Positions 46,247-55,301 are shown, counted from the first letter of the stretch. The stretch is DNA of 55,927 nt from Ochrovirga pacifica (GCF_000220525.1 NZ_AFPK01000038.1:1-55927), one strand, 5' to 3'. Translations and numbers: made by a program. The notes: generated by a model not told the origin, from the letters alone.

Positions 46247-46596
46247 ACTATTTTACTTCTTTTTATTCTTTTTAAGATATCACTATACCGTCCAAATTTA
46301 TCAATCTTTTCCTAAATACAACTTATACAATGTTTGATTTATGTTTAAAACTACATTATTATCTACATCAAACCTATTTCTCTATTTAAAACTTAAAAAA
46401 ACATCTTTTTTATTAAAGAACATAGAATTCAACACAATTTTCACTTTTAACATTCTGATTTTTACATTCATAACTAAAACTCCACAACTACACATATCTT
46501 TGTTTCACAATTATATCTTCTTTAAATTATCAAAAAAATAATTAAGCAAACCTTTTCTTATTTTTTAACAATTTTAGAACTCAACTATCTAAAAAA
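46247..46596. other. 350-base divergent intergenic region
   Basis: Very AT-rich region between the TPR-barrel gene (minus) and the beta-helix lipoprotein gene (plus). It holds a convincing minus-strand promoter (46293-46322). A 66-codon plus-strand frame at 46341-46541 is low-complexity (Phe/Leu/Thr/Lys) with no start context and is probably not a gene. No terminator, RNA or repeat recognised. Confidence 0.6.
46293..46322 (-). promoter_or_regulatory. Promoter of polysaccharide operon
   Basis: GTTG (46322-46319), 18-base spacer, TAAATTTG (46300-46293) on the minus strand, close to the Bacteroidota consensus, ending 47 bases before the TPR-barrel ATG. Confidence 0.6.
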
Positions 46597-48195
46597 ATGA
46601 CAAAAACACTTTACAAACTTTTACTAATATGTTGGTTAGCCATTACTGCTTGTTCTGACAACATAGAACAAAATGATGAATTAGAAATTCCTGTTGATCA
46701 ACCGACAGATGAAAAAGAAGAACCTCCTGTAGAAACACCGACAACCGAACCTAATGACCCTAGCATTTTTGCAACAAATTTATTCTATACAACTCCTTCA
46801 GATGCTATAAAAAACAACATTTTTGAGTATCCAAACAGTAATAATGCTTTAGGTGACGGAGATGATTCTGCAACGCTTAGAACAGAAATTAACAAAGTAA
46901 ATAGAGAAGGTGGTGGTGTCTTAAAAATACCTGCAGGCTATTACTACCTAAACAACATACACCTAAAATCTAATGTCCATTTAGAATTTGACTCAGAGGC
47001 TGTAATCTTGCCCGCAAAAGACAACACCAAACGAATTTTTAATTTTGGTATGATTGACAGAATTGAAAACGTAAGTATTAGCAGCACCAATAACAAACCA
47101 TTTAAAGTTGATTTTACCAACCCTGTATTTTTCAACCAAAACCTTTCGTTTATTAGAATAGGTAGGGTTGATAATTTTAAACTTTCTGATTTTATTATAA
47201 ACGACAGAAGAACTTCATTAGCCTCTATATTAATTTCTTACGTACCCGAGACTACGGAAACCAAACCTTGGTCTACAAACGGAGTTATTGAAAACATTAC
47301 ACAAACTAATTCTCATACAGGTTACGGATTAATTCAGGGCTACGCAGGCCAACACCTTTTGTTTAAAAACCTAGAATGTGAAGGAGGCATTACCTTTAGA
47401 CTTGAAACAGACGATAGAGCCATGAAAGAAGAAATTAAAGACGGTGCAAAAGAAGGAGGTGTAAAAGATATTTTTGCCTACGATCTTAGAGGAAGTAAGG
47501 GATTAACAACTGTAATGTTATCTCCACACTTTACCCAAAATGGACAAATTACCATAGATAAAGTGCAAGCCAAAGGAAGCTGTTTTGCAGTAAGAATTGA
47601 ACATGGTTTTTTAGAATTGTTTGATGAAAATCGTCAGTTTTCTACAACAAATGACACGGGAAGACAAAATTTCATCAATTTTATAGAAAGTCAGTTTGAT
47701 TTGCCAGATGGCACACCTATTTTAGAAGGTAATCCTTACAAGAGAAACAACGGAACACAATGGGCTGTAAGAATATCTTCTGAAGCTGCAAACGCAACAA
47801 GAAACGCTTATGTTTTAGGACAACTAGGAAGCCTAAACAGAGGAGAATTTCAAGACTCTAACATCATAGGGGTTGAAGCAATATACACAAACAAAACAGA
47901 AGCTAAAATAAAGCAGAATCACTTGCAATTTTTACCATGTAATCAATGGAGTAAAGTACAAAACCCTACAAACTTAGGAATGCAAAATGGTTTTGAATAC
48001 CACGGACCTTCCTTAGGGCTAAGTGTTGACCACACAAATAACTCTGGAACCACAGGTAACTATACCGTAACTATTTACAATCAAACTTTTACTGGATTTC
48101 CTTCAGGACACATTCAAAATATTGAATACGATACAGCTCCTATTTGCAACAGTAATAGTTTTGGAACAATTACTCAATATCAAGCAGATTTTTAA
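46597..48195 (+). CDS. Surface lipoprotein with beta-helix (polysaccharide-active?)
   Basis: 532 residues. Lipoprotein signal (LAITAC, Cys19) followed by an acidic Pro/Glu/Thr-rich tether to about residue 58, as in surface-exposed Bacteroidota lipoproteins. The rest reads as a right-handed parallel beta-helix of the pectate-lyase-like class: LGDGDDSATLRTEINK, GGGVLKIPAGYYYLNN, then VHLEFDSEAVILP. Resembles polysaccharide lyases or GH28/GH82-type hydrolases, but I cannot name a family or active-site residues. Divergent from the exopolysaccharide operon, so it may act on the same polymer (inference). Confidence 0.7.
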   Translation: MTKTLYKLLLICWLAITACSDNIEQNDELEIPVDQPTDEKEEPPVETPTTEPNDPSIFATNLFYTTPSDAIKNNIFEYPNSNNALGDGDDSATLRTEINKVNREGGGVLKIPAGYYYLNNIHLKSNVHLEFDSEAVILPAKDNTKRIFNFGMIDRIENVSISSTNNKPFKVDFTNPVFFNQNLSFIRIGRVDNFKLSDFIINDRRTSLASILISYVPETTETKPWSTNGVIENITQTNSHTGYGLIQGYAGQHLLFKNLECEGGITFRLETDDRAMKEEIKDGAKEGGVKDIFAYDLRGSKGLTTVMLSPHFTQNGQITIDKVQAKGSCFAVRIEHGFLELFDENRQFSTTNDTGRQNFINFIESQFDLPDGTPILEGNPYKRNNGTQWAVRISSEAANATRNAYVLGQLGSLNRGEFQDSNIIGVEAIYTNKTEAKIKQNHLQFLPCNQWSKVQNPTNLGMQNGFEYHGPSLGLSVDHTNNSGTTGNYTVTIYNQTFTGFPSGHIQNIEYDTAPICNSNSFGTITQYQADF

Positions 48196-48216
48196 CAATC
48201 AACATACCTAAAAACG

Positions 48217-48244
48217 AAAGCCTAGATCTAACATCTAGGCTTTT
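48217..48244 (+). terminator. Terminator after beta-helix lipoprotein
   Basis: 11-bp stem AAAGCCTAGAT (48217-48227) with ATCTAGGCTTT (48233-48243), 5-base loop, T-run after, 21 bases past the stop. Confidence 0.85.
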
Positions 48245-48306
48245 CACTTTCGTATTTTCTTTTTATTGATTTATCTGTTAACCAAAACTGCAAACATTCC
48301 TACTTA

Positions 48307-49827
48307 TTACTCCTCTTTCAACTTAAGCACCCCGGTTAACAACCTATTTTCATATTCATCAAAATATGCATATTGAATCTTATATTTCTCCAAAAAAGCT
48401 ATAGAGACAAATTCCTTTTTATATTTCTTGACCTTAATCCTTATTTCATCCTCTAATTCTTTATGAGCTTTCTCATAATCGTATTTTTTAAGTAGCGCTT
48501 TCTCTTTATTATACTTTGATACATTCCCCTCATCATCAACCAAAAACTCCAGCTTAAAATCGTGACTATTTGATAGATTTACGAACAACGGAAATTCTAC
48601 CATACGAAAACCTCCAGGCATATTCATTCTTACCTGTTGCATTTGCTGCATATTCCTCATCATCTGATTTTGTATATTTTGCATCATTCTCTGGTGCTGT
48701 TGATTCATCATTTGTTGATGAAATTGCCAGTGAAAATTATCATGGTAATAATACGTATTCTTGTTAATATCATTTATAACTACTAATTTTTTATCAGTAC
48801 CTTCTAATTCACGAACCATTAAAGAAGGTACCTTAGGACTTATTATATTCGTTAACTTTTTTGCCAATTTCTTTACATCTCCTTTTGCCCAATAACCATT
48901 ATCTCCATAACTATCCAACTTAATAGTCTTTACTGATTTATTAAAATTAATTAAATCTATTACTTGAAGATTCAATTCAGACTTATACCTTGTCACTATG
49001 TAATACGTATCATTCAATAAAAATGAATTTAGATCTTTTACTGTCTTTCCATAAGGATAACCCAACTCCTTAAGCTCTCCTTCTTTTATTACTCCTCCCT
49101 CTCCTAAAGTTAACTTAAATACAACACTTTTCTTTTTAAACTTATAGCTATCTCTAGTTATATAGATATTCTTATCTGTAAAAAACAACCTTGGGGCATT
49201 AACCCCTATATTCTCTTTAAACTTATCCGATTCAATAATGGTTAACTTAGACCTCACATCGTAAGACAATGCTTCCATTTGATCTTTATCTAGCTTAATA
49301 GCACTAGTTTTAATTGTTTTTGTATCCGAAATACTAATCAAATGAATCTGTTGATTCTCAAAACGCAAAAAACAGGTCATAGTATCTGTCGCAAACTTAT
49401 ACTTTGATTTTTTAAATATCTTCTCTACGAAGTCAACTCTATTACTATTTAAATCATAACCAACAACCTTATAGCGTGTTTCTTCACTTTTTTTTCTTAC
49501 ATACCCTTTTTTCTTATTTGATTTACTCAATTTCTTTACTTCCAAAACCAACACTAACTGATTCTGGCACACATGATAAGAAACCAAATCTAAACGATCT
49601 TTAGTCACATACACACCTCTTTTCCTATTAACTCCGTTTTCTAAAACCAATAGACTTATATGATAATTTTTATCTTTCTTATCATACTCGGTAAATAAAG
49701 TAAGTTGCTTTCCTGATTTCTCTATACAAGTGACATTTTTAGCCTTTAAATCCTTTGAAAATTTAAATTCCTGTGCATAGGAAATTGAACAAATTAATGA
49801 GACTAATATCAATAATACTTTTTTCAT
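48307..49827 (-). CDS. Secreted protein of unknown function
   Basis: 506 residues, not recognised. Signal peptide 1-18 (ILVSLICSISYAQ). Rich in Lys with many beta-strand-like segments (HISLLVLENGVNRKRG, YKVVGYDLNSNRV, IYITRDSYKFKKKSVVFKLTLGEGG), perhaps a propeller-like fold. Residues around 365-405 form an unusual Met/Gln-rich tract, then MPGGFRMVEFPLFVNLSNSH. The C-terminal 80 residues are charged and helical. Single-gene unit. Confidence 0.75.
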   Translation of the reverse strand: MKKVLLILVSLICSISYAQEFKFSKDLKAKNVTCIEKSGKQLTLFTEYDKKDKNYHISLLVLENGVNRKRGVYVTKDRLDLVSYHVCQNQLVLVLEVKKLSKSNKKKGYVRKKSEETRYKVVGYDLNSNRVDFVEKIFKKSKYKFATDTMTCFLRFENQQIHLISISDTKTIKTSAIKLDKDQMEALSYDVRSKLTIIESDKFKENIGVNAPRLFFTDKNIYITRDSYKFKKKSVVFKLTLGEGGVIKEGELKELGYPYGKTVKDLNSFLLNDTYYIVTRYKSELNLQVIDLINFNKSVKTIKLDSYGDNGYWAKGDVKKLAKKLTNIISPKVPSLMVRELEGTDKKLVVINDINKNTYYYHDNFHWQFHQQMMNQQHQRMMQNIQNQMMRNMQQMQQVRMNMPGGFRMVEFPLFVNLSNSHDFKLEFLVDDEGNVSKYNKEKALLKKYDYEKAHKELEDEIRIKVKKYKKEFVSIAFLEKYKIQYAYFDEYENRLLTGVLKLKEE

Positions 49828-49846
49828 AGCTCTTTAAAATTTTAAT

Positions 49847-49854
49847 CAAAAATA
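49847..49854 (-). promoter_or_regulatory. Possible -7 box for secreted-protein gene
   Basis: TATTTTTG (TAnnTTTG) on the minus strand, 19 bases before the ATG and directly after the brxA terminator. No TTTG element at the usual distance. Confidence 0.4.
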
Positions 49855-49880
49855 AAAAAGACCTCCAAATGGAGGTCTTT
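49854..49880 (-). terminator. Terminator after bacilliredoxin gene
   Basis: 10-bp stem AAAGACCTCC (49857-49866) with GGAGGTCTTT (49871-49880), loop AAAT. On the minus strand it is followed by a T run and lies 25 bases past the stop at 49905. Confidence 0.88.
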
Positions 49881-49904
49881 CAACACTATATTATTTTAAC
49901 TTTC

Positions 49905-50315
49905 TTAACAATACTCATCGTAAGCTCCAGACAAGTTTGCTGCAATCGCCTCTGCAGAGTGCCCTTCAATGTGGTGACGCTCTAACATATGCACCAACTG
50001 TCCGTCTTTAAACAATGCTACTGCTGGTGAAGATGGAGGAAATGGAATCATATACTCTCTTGCTTTTTGTACAGCTGGTCCGTCTACTCCTGCAAAAACA
50101 GTAGTAGCTTGCGTGGGTAATTTTGCATTTTGCAAAGAAGCCAATACTCCTGGTCTTGCAGTTCCTGCTGCACAACCACAAACTGAATTTACAACTACTA
50201 AAGTAGTTCCTTCTTTAGCCAAAGCTGCCTCTACTTCTTCTGGTGTTTTTAATGCTGTTACTCCTGCCTCAACTAATTGAGCCTCCATAGGAGCGGTTAA
50301 TTCTGGTGGATACAT
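49905..50315 (-). CDS. BrxA/BrxB family bacilliredoxin
   Basis: 136-residue thioredoxin-fold protein of the YphP/YqiW family. The redox motif is C46-G-C48 in VNSVCGCAAGTARPG; family features MYPPELTAPMEAQLVEAG at the N-terminus and FPPSSPAVALFKDGQLVHMLERHHIEGHSAE near the C-terminus are intact. In Firmicutes these proteins remove bacillithiol from proteins; Bacteroidota members may act with bacillithiol as well, but the partner thiol is not shown by the sequence. Monocistronic. Confidence 0.94.
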   Translation of the reverse strand: MYPPELTAPMEAQLVEAGVTALKTPEEVEAALAKEGTTLVVVNSVCGCAAGTARPGVLASLQNAKLPTQATTVFAGVDGPAVQKAREYMIPFPPSSPAVALFKDGQLVHMLERHHIEGHSAEAIAANLSGAYDEYC

Positions 50316-50373
50316 ATTTCTTGTATTAAATGATTTAAATATTCAACAATCCAAAGATTTTGTCCTTGTAATG

Positions 50374-50381
50374 CAAAGTTA
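50374..50381 (-). promoter_or_regulatory. Possible -7 box for bacilliredoxin gene
   Basis: TAACTTTG (TAnnTTTG) on the minus strand, 58 bases before the ATG at 50315. The -33 region shows no TTTG. Confidence 0.45.
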
Positions 50382-50541
50382 GTCAATAAATATTCCATTT
50401 CCTTTCAGTCTGACAGAATTACTAACTTCCTTTTTATTTTACTGACACATCTACCGATTGAAACAAAGGCAAGGTTCTTGTTTATTGCTGATAAAAAATG
50501 GCTATTTTTATCATAGATCTAACGATTTAAAAACACAATTA

Positions 50542-51288
50542 ATGAAAAAATTTGCACACTGGATAGGAGCGGGTATTGGATGGGCAACAGGAGGTCCAAT
50601 TGGAGCAATTCTTGGATATTTACTAGGAAACGTTATCAAAGGGTTAGATACCGACTTTTCTGAATTTGCATCAGAATTTGAAACTCCAGAAGGAAACGGA
50701 CAAACACAAGCAGGAGATTTTGAAATAAGTCTCTTATTCTTATCTGCAGTAATTATAAAAGCTGACGGTAAAATTCATCAAAAAGAATTGGATTATGTAC
50801 GCAATTACTTTGTACAAATGTACGGTAAAGACAGAGCTAACAAAGCTTTTCAATTATTCAAAGGAATTATTAATGAGTCTAGTCTTGCTACGAGTGAAGT
50901 TTGCATGCAAATTAAAGACCATATGACTTTAGAGTCTAGAACACAACTTATTCACTTTTTGTTTTCTATTGCTCAAGCCGATGGACAAGTGGTAGATGTA
51001 GAAGTAAATGCTATCCGAAACATTGCCAATTACCTGCACATCCCTCCTACATCATTTAATTCTATAAAAGCCATGTTTTATAAAGATGCGGAATCGGCCT
51101 ATCAGATTTTAGAGGTTTCTAAATCCGATGACGATGACACTATTAAAAAGGCTTATAGAAGATTGGTTAAACAACATCATCCAGACAAATTACGTCACTT
51201 GGGTGAGGAACATCTTAAGGGGGCTCAAGAAAAGTTTCAAAAAATTCAGGAGGCCTACGATATAATCCGCAAAGAGCGCGGTTTGTAA
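50542..51288 (+). CDS. DjlA-like TerB/DnaJ co-chaperone
   Basis: 248 residues with the start at MKKFAHWIGAG (50542); the frame extends 28 codons upstream (50458), but those residues are unlike the family. N-terminal Gly-rich membrane segment (about 7-33, like the DjlA anchor), TerB-like helical domain (about 60-180, with IKADGKIHQKEL and AQADGQVVDVE metal-type loops), and a C-terminal J-domain (about 186-245) with H213-P-D215. It should stimulate DnaK ATPase at the membrane. Strong terminator follows. Confidence 0.92.
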   Translation: MKKFAHWIGAGIGWATGGPIGAILGYLLGNVIKGLDTDFSEFASEFETPEGNGQTQAGDFEISLLFLSAVIIKADGKIHQKELDYVRNYFVQMYGKDRANKAFQLFKGIINESSLATSEVCMQIKDHMTLESRTQLIHFLFSIAQADGQVVDVEVNAIRNIANYLHIPPTSFNSIKAMFYKDAESAYQILEVSKSDDDDTIKKAYRRLVKQHHPDKLRHLGEEHLKGAQEKFQKIQEAYDIIRKERGL

Positions 51289-51307
51289 AAATCAACTTTA
51301 AAAGTAT

Positions 51308-51346
51308 AAAAGAGCGTATAAAATGTTACATTTTATACGCTCTTTT
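51308..51346 (+). terminator. Terminator after djlA-like gene
   Basis: 18-bp perfect stem, 51308-51325 with 51329-51346, 3-base loop, ending CTCTTTT. Starts 20 bases past the stop. Confidence 0.92.
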
Positions 51347-51374
51347 ACAATCTAGATACTTCTCTAATTTCCTA

Positions 51375-51406
51375 GTTGTTAATCCACAATTAAAAATGTA
51401 ATTTCG
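51375..51406 (+). promoter_or_regulatory. Probable ileS promoter
   Basis: GTTG (51375-51378), 20-base spacer, TAATTTCG (51399-51406), one mismatch to TAnnTTTG, ending 25 bases before the ATG. Confidence 0.5.
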
Positions 51407-51430
51407 CCACTTTAATAGAATTCAACAAAA

Positions 51431-54400
51431 ATGAGTGCAAATTTCAAGGAATACAAGGGATTAAGTTTAACGAACATTGCCGAGGAAACCCTAAAATTTT
51501 GGCAAGAAAACAACATCTTCCAAAAAAGTATTGAAACACGTGAAGGAAATGAACCTTATGTGTTTTTTGAAGGACCTCCGTCTGCAAATGGGTTACCTGG
51601 AATTCACCATGTTTTAGGAAGAACTATTAAAGATATTTACCCACGTTACAAAACAATGAAAGGGTACAAAGTGCAGCGTAAAGCAGGTTGGGACACTCAT
51701 GGTTTGCCTGTAGAACTAGGGGTAGAAAAAGAACTAGGAATTACCAAAGAAGATATTGGCACTAAAATTACCGTAGAAGAATACAACGAAGCTTGTAAAA
51801 AGGCCGTAATGAAATACACCGATATCTGGAACAATTTAACGGAGCGAATTGGATATTGGGTAGATATGGACAATCCATACATTACATACACTCCCAAGTA
51901 TATGGAGTCTGTTTGGTGGTTGTTAGGACAGATTTATAAAAAGAATTTGTTATACAAAGGCTACACTATTCAACCATACTCTCCCAAAGCAGGTACAGGT
52001 TTAAGTTCTCACGAAATCAACCAACCAGGAGCGTATCAAGATGTAACAGACACTACCATTGTCGCACAATTTAAAACCATTAAAGAAACGTTACCTGAGC
52101 GTTTACAAGCTTTAGAAGAAGTTCATATTTTAGCTTGGACAACCACTCCTTGGACCTTACCTAGCAACACCGCTTTAACTGTAGGCCCTAAGATTGAGTA
52201 TGTTTTAGTAAAATCATACAATCAATATACAAAAAAGCCCATCAATGTAATCTTAGCTAAAAACCTAGTTGCCAAGCAATTTTCTAAAAAATATACCGCT
52301 GTAGAAACCGAAGATGAATTGTTGGCATATGAGTCAGATGCTAAAAAAATACCATATTTAATTTCTGATTCTTTTATAGGAAAAGACTTGGTAGGTATTC
52401 GATACGAGCAGTTGTTACCATGGGTTTTGCCATACGAGTATCCAGAAAATGCCTTTAGAGTAATCGCAGGAGACTTTGTTACCACCGAAGATGGTACTGG
52501 GATTGTACACACTGCTCCTACATTTGGTGCAGACGATGCCTTTGTTGCTAAAAATGCAACACCACCAGTACCCCCTATGTTGGTTTTAGATGAGCACGAA
52601 AACCCTGTTCCTTTAGTAGACCTACAAGGTCGTTTTACAAAACACGTAGGCCCACATGCAGGTAAATATGTTAAAAACGAATATTACAACGATGAGGAGC
52701 GACCAGAAAAATCTGTAGATGTAGAAATTGCCATCCAATTAAAAGAAGAAAATAAAGCCTTTTTGGTAGAGAAATACAAACACAGCTATCCACACTGTTG
52801 GCGTACAGACAAACCTGTGTTGTACTATCCTTTAGACTCTTGGTTTATTAAGGTAACAGACGTAAAAGAGCGTATGTTTGAGTTGAATGAAACCATTAAC
52901 TGGAAACCTGAATCTACTGGAGCTGGACGTTTTGGTAACTGGCTACAAAACGCAAACGACTGGAATTTATCTCGTTCTCGTTATTGGGGAATCCCATTGC
53001 CTATTTGGAGAACTGAAGACGGAACTGAAGAAACAATTATTAGTTCTGTTGAAGAGCTAAAACAAGAAATTGAAAAAGCACGAAAAGCTGGATTTGAAAA
53101 TCCAACTTTGTTTGATGGTTTTGAAATAGGCAATATGTCTGATGAAAACTACAATCAAATAGACTTACACAAAAATATTGTAGATCAAATTACCTTGGTA
53201 TCACCATCAGGAAAACCAATGAAACGAGAAGCTGATTTGATTGACGTTTGGTTTGATTCGGGAGCCATGCCCTATGCACAACAACATTATCCTTTTGAAA
53301 ATAAAGAACTAATTGACAATAATGAATTTTATCCTGCCAACTTTATTGCAGAAGGGGTAGACCAAACAAGAGGATGGTTTTATACGTTGCATGCCATCGG
53401 AACTATGGTGTTCGATTCCGTTGCTTATAAAAATGTAGTTTCTAACGGATTGGTATTAGACAAACACGGTAAAAAAATGTCTAAGCGTTTAGGTAACGGA
53501 GTCGATCCTTTTGCAACTATGGATCAATACGGGCCCGATGCCACACGTTGGTACATGATTTCTAACGCCAACCCTTGGGACAACTTAAAATTTGACTTAG
53601 AAGGAGTAGATGAAGTAAGACGTAAGTTTTTTGGAACGTTGTACAATACTTATTCCTTCTTTACCTTATACGCCAACATTGATGAGTTTACATACAACGA
53701 GGCAGATATTGCATACAATGAAAGACCCGAAATTGACCGTTGGATTTTATCGGAACTAAATACATTGATTGCTAAAACTGATAAATTTTACAATGAATAC
53801 GAAGCTACTAGAGCCGCTCGTGAAATTCAAGAATTTGTTACCGAAAATTTATCCAACTGGTTTGTGCGTTTAAGCAGAAGACGTTTTTGGAAAGGTGAAT
53901 ACGAAACCGATAAAATTTCTGCTTATCAAACACTATACACCTGTATGCTAACTGTTACAAAATTGGCCGCTCCTATTGCTCCTTTCTTCTGTGACAATTT
54001 GTATAGGGATTTGATTGCAGCTACAGGAAAAGAAGACTTCCAATCAGTACACTTAGCCAACTATCCTGTTGCTGATGTTTCTCAGATTGATGAGGATTTG
54101 GAACGAAAAATGCAAAAAGCACAACAAATTTCTTCTATGGTGCTTAGTTTACGTAAAAAGGAGATGATAAAAGTTCGTCAACCTTTGCAAAAAATTATGA
54201 TTCCTATTTTAGACCACCAACAACGCGAAGACATTCAGGCTGTAGAAAATTTGATTTTATCAGAAGTAAATGTAAAAGAAATAGAGCTGTTAGATGATGC
54301 TTCTGGAATTTTGGTAAAAAACATCAAACCTAATTTTAAAGTGTTAGGACCTCGTTTTGGTAAAAACATGAAATTGGTGGGAGCTGAAATCCAAAAATTC

Positions 54401-54835
54401 ACCCAAGAAGATATTGCAAAATTAGAGCGAGAAGGAAAAATTAGTATCACTATTGAAGAAAATTTAGTAGATTTAACCGCCCAAGAAGTTGAGATTAGTT
54501 CTCAGGACATAGAGGGATGGCTAGTTGTTAATCAAGGAGGTTTAACCGTTGCATTGGACGTTACCATAAGTCCCGAACTAAAAAATGAAGGAATTGCAAG
54601 AGAATTGGTAAATCGTATACAAAATCAGCGTAAAGACTCTGGATTTGAAGTAACAGATAAAATTAAGTTAACTGTAGTTGCTACCGAAGACTTAAAAATA
54701 GCTATTGAAACCAACGAGACTTATATAAAGAGCGAAACACTAACAGAAGAACTTGCTTTTGTATCTGAATTAACGTCTGGTTTGGAAATTGAATTTGATG
54801 AGATAAAAAGTAAAATATTGATTGAAAAAATTTAA
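51431..54835 (+). CDS. ileS: Isoleucyl-tRNA synthetase
   Basis: 1134-residue class I aminoacyl-tRNA synthetase charging tRNA-Ile. FFEGPPSANGLPGIHH holds the HIGH-equivalent, here G57-I-H-H60, a swap of the usual H-x-G-H. WDTHGLPVE, the editing-domain segments TTPWTLPSNTAL and FVTTEDGTGIVHTAP, and the KMSKS loop K682-M-S-K-R686 are present. The C-terminus lacks the Cys-rich zinc module of bacterial type 1 enzymes, and KMSKR plus the length fit the type 2 (eukaryote-like) IleRS. First gene of ileS-dksA/traR-lspA. Confidence 0.97.
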   Translation: MSANFKEYKGLSLTNIAEETLKFWQENNIFQKSIETREGNEPYVFFEGPPSANGLPGIHHVLGRTIKDIYPRYKTMKGYKVQRKAGWDTHGLPVELGVEKELGITKEDIGTKITVEEYNEACKKAVMKYTDIWNNLTERIGYWVDMDNPYITYTPKYMESVWWLLGQIYKKNLLYKGYTIQPYSPKAGTGLSSHEINQPGAYQDVTDTTIVAQFKTIKETLPERLQALEEVHILAWTTTPWTLPSNTALTVGPKIEYVLVKSYNQYTKKPINVILAKNLVAKQFSKKYTAVETEDELLAYESDAKKIPYLISDSFIGKDLVGIRYEQLLPWVLPYEYPENAFRVIAGDFVTTEDGTGIVHTAPTFGADDAFVAKNATPPVPPMLVLDEHENPVPLVDLQGRFTKHVGPHAGKYVKNEYYNDEERPEKSVDVEIAIQLKEENKAFLVEKYKHSYPHCWRTDKPVLYYPLDSWFIKVTDVKERMFELNETINWKPESTGAGRFGNWLQNANDWNLSRSRYWGIPLPIWRTEDGTEETIISSVEELKQEIEKARKAGFENPTLFDGFEIGNMSDENYNQIDLHKNIVDQITLVSPSGKPMKREADLIDVWFDSGAMPYAQQHYPFENKELIDNNEFYPANFIAEGVDQTRGWFYTLHAIGTMVFDSVAYKNVVSNGLVLDKHGKKMSKRLGNGVDPFATMDQYGPDATRWYMISNANPWDNLKFDLEGVDEVRRKFFGTLYNTYSFFTLYANIDEFTYNEADIAYNERPEIDRWILSELNTLIAKTDKFYNEYEATRAAREIQEFVTENLSNWFVRLSRRRFWKGEYETDKISAYQTLYTCMLTVTKLAAPIAPFFCDNLYRDLIAATGKEDFQSVHLANYPVADVSQIDEDLERKMQKAQQISSMVLSLRKKEMIKVRQPLQKIMIPILDHQQREDIQAVENLILSEVNVKEIELLDDASGILVKNIKPNFKVLGPRFGKNMKLVGAEIQKFTQEDIAKLEREGKISITIEENLVDLTAQEVEISSQDIEGWLVVNQGGLTVALDVTISPELKNEGIARELVNRIQNQRKDSGFEVTDKIKLTVVATEDLKIAIETNETYIKSETLTEELAFVSELTSGLEIEFDEIKSKILIEKI

Positions 54836-54840
54836 GTAGT

Positions 54841-55227
54841 ATGGCAGAAGGTGAAAAAGTAGTCTACAGTGACTCGGATTTAGCAGAATTTAAAGAGATA
54901 ATTTTAAAGAAAATAGAAAAAGCAAAAAGAGATTTAGAAATCTTACAAAGTTCTTACAAAAACGGAGCTTCTAACAATACTGATGATACATCGCCTCAAT
55001 TTAAAGCTTTTGAAGAAGGTTCAGAAACCATGTCTAAAGAAGCAAACGTACAATTGGCTATTCGTCAAGAAAAGTTTATTAGAGACCTAAAAAACGCTCT
55101 TTTGCGCATAGAAAATAAAACTTACGGAATTTGTCGTGCTACAGGAAAACTAATTCAAAAAGAACGCTTAAAATTGGTTCCTCACGCAACGTTGAGTATT
55201 GCTGCAAAAATGGCAGAAAAAAAATAA
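54841..55227 (+). CDS. DksA/TraR-family protein with degenerate zinc finger
   Basis: 128 residues. A helical coiled-coil part (about 10-95, ending EKFIRDLKNALLRIENKTYG) leads to the TraR/DksA C-terminal region GICRATGKLIQKERLKLVPHAT. Only one Cys (in GIC) remains of the four-Cys zinc finger, so no zinc is expected, as I recall for other Bacteroidota members. May modulate RNA polymerase, but this is not shown. Starts 5 bases after ileS and precedes lspA. Confidence 0.88.
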   Translation: MAEGEKVVYSDSDLAEFKEIILKKIEKAKRDLEILQSSYKNGASNNTDDTSPQFKAFEEGSETMSKEANVQLAIRQEKFIRDLKNALLRIENKTYGICRATGKLIQKERLKLVPHATLSIAAKMAEKK

Positions 55228-55254
55228 GTTAAACATACAGTAAACGCCATCATA

Positions 55255-55290
55255 AAAAGTTTGTAATTACAATTACAAACTTTTCTTTTT
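55255..55290 (+). terminator. Probable terminator before lspA
   Basis: Stem AAAAGTTTGTAATT (55255-55268) with AATTACAAACTTTT (55271-55284) followed by CTTTTT. The perfect pairing leaves a 2-base loop, so the AATT ends probably open. It is AT-rich and may be only partly efficient, allowing some lspA readthrough. Confidence 0.65.
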
Positions 55291-55301
55291 AACATGCTAT
55301 T

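Noticed and set aside
46341..46541. 66-codon plus-strand frame in the divergent intergenic region
   Set aside because: Low-complexity Phe/Leu/Thr/Lys sequence, no promoter or conserved feature, overlaps the upstream regulatory region of the minus-strand operon.
50458..50541. 28-codon N-terminal extension of the djlA-like gene
   Set aside because: Encodes unrelated residues ahead of the typical Gly-rich anchor beginning MKKFAHWIGAG; contains probable promoter sequence.
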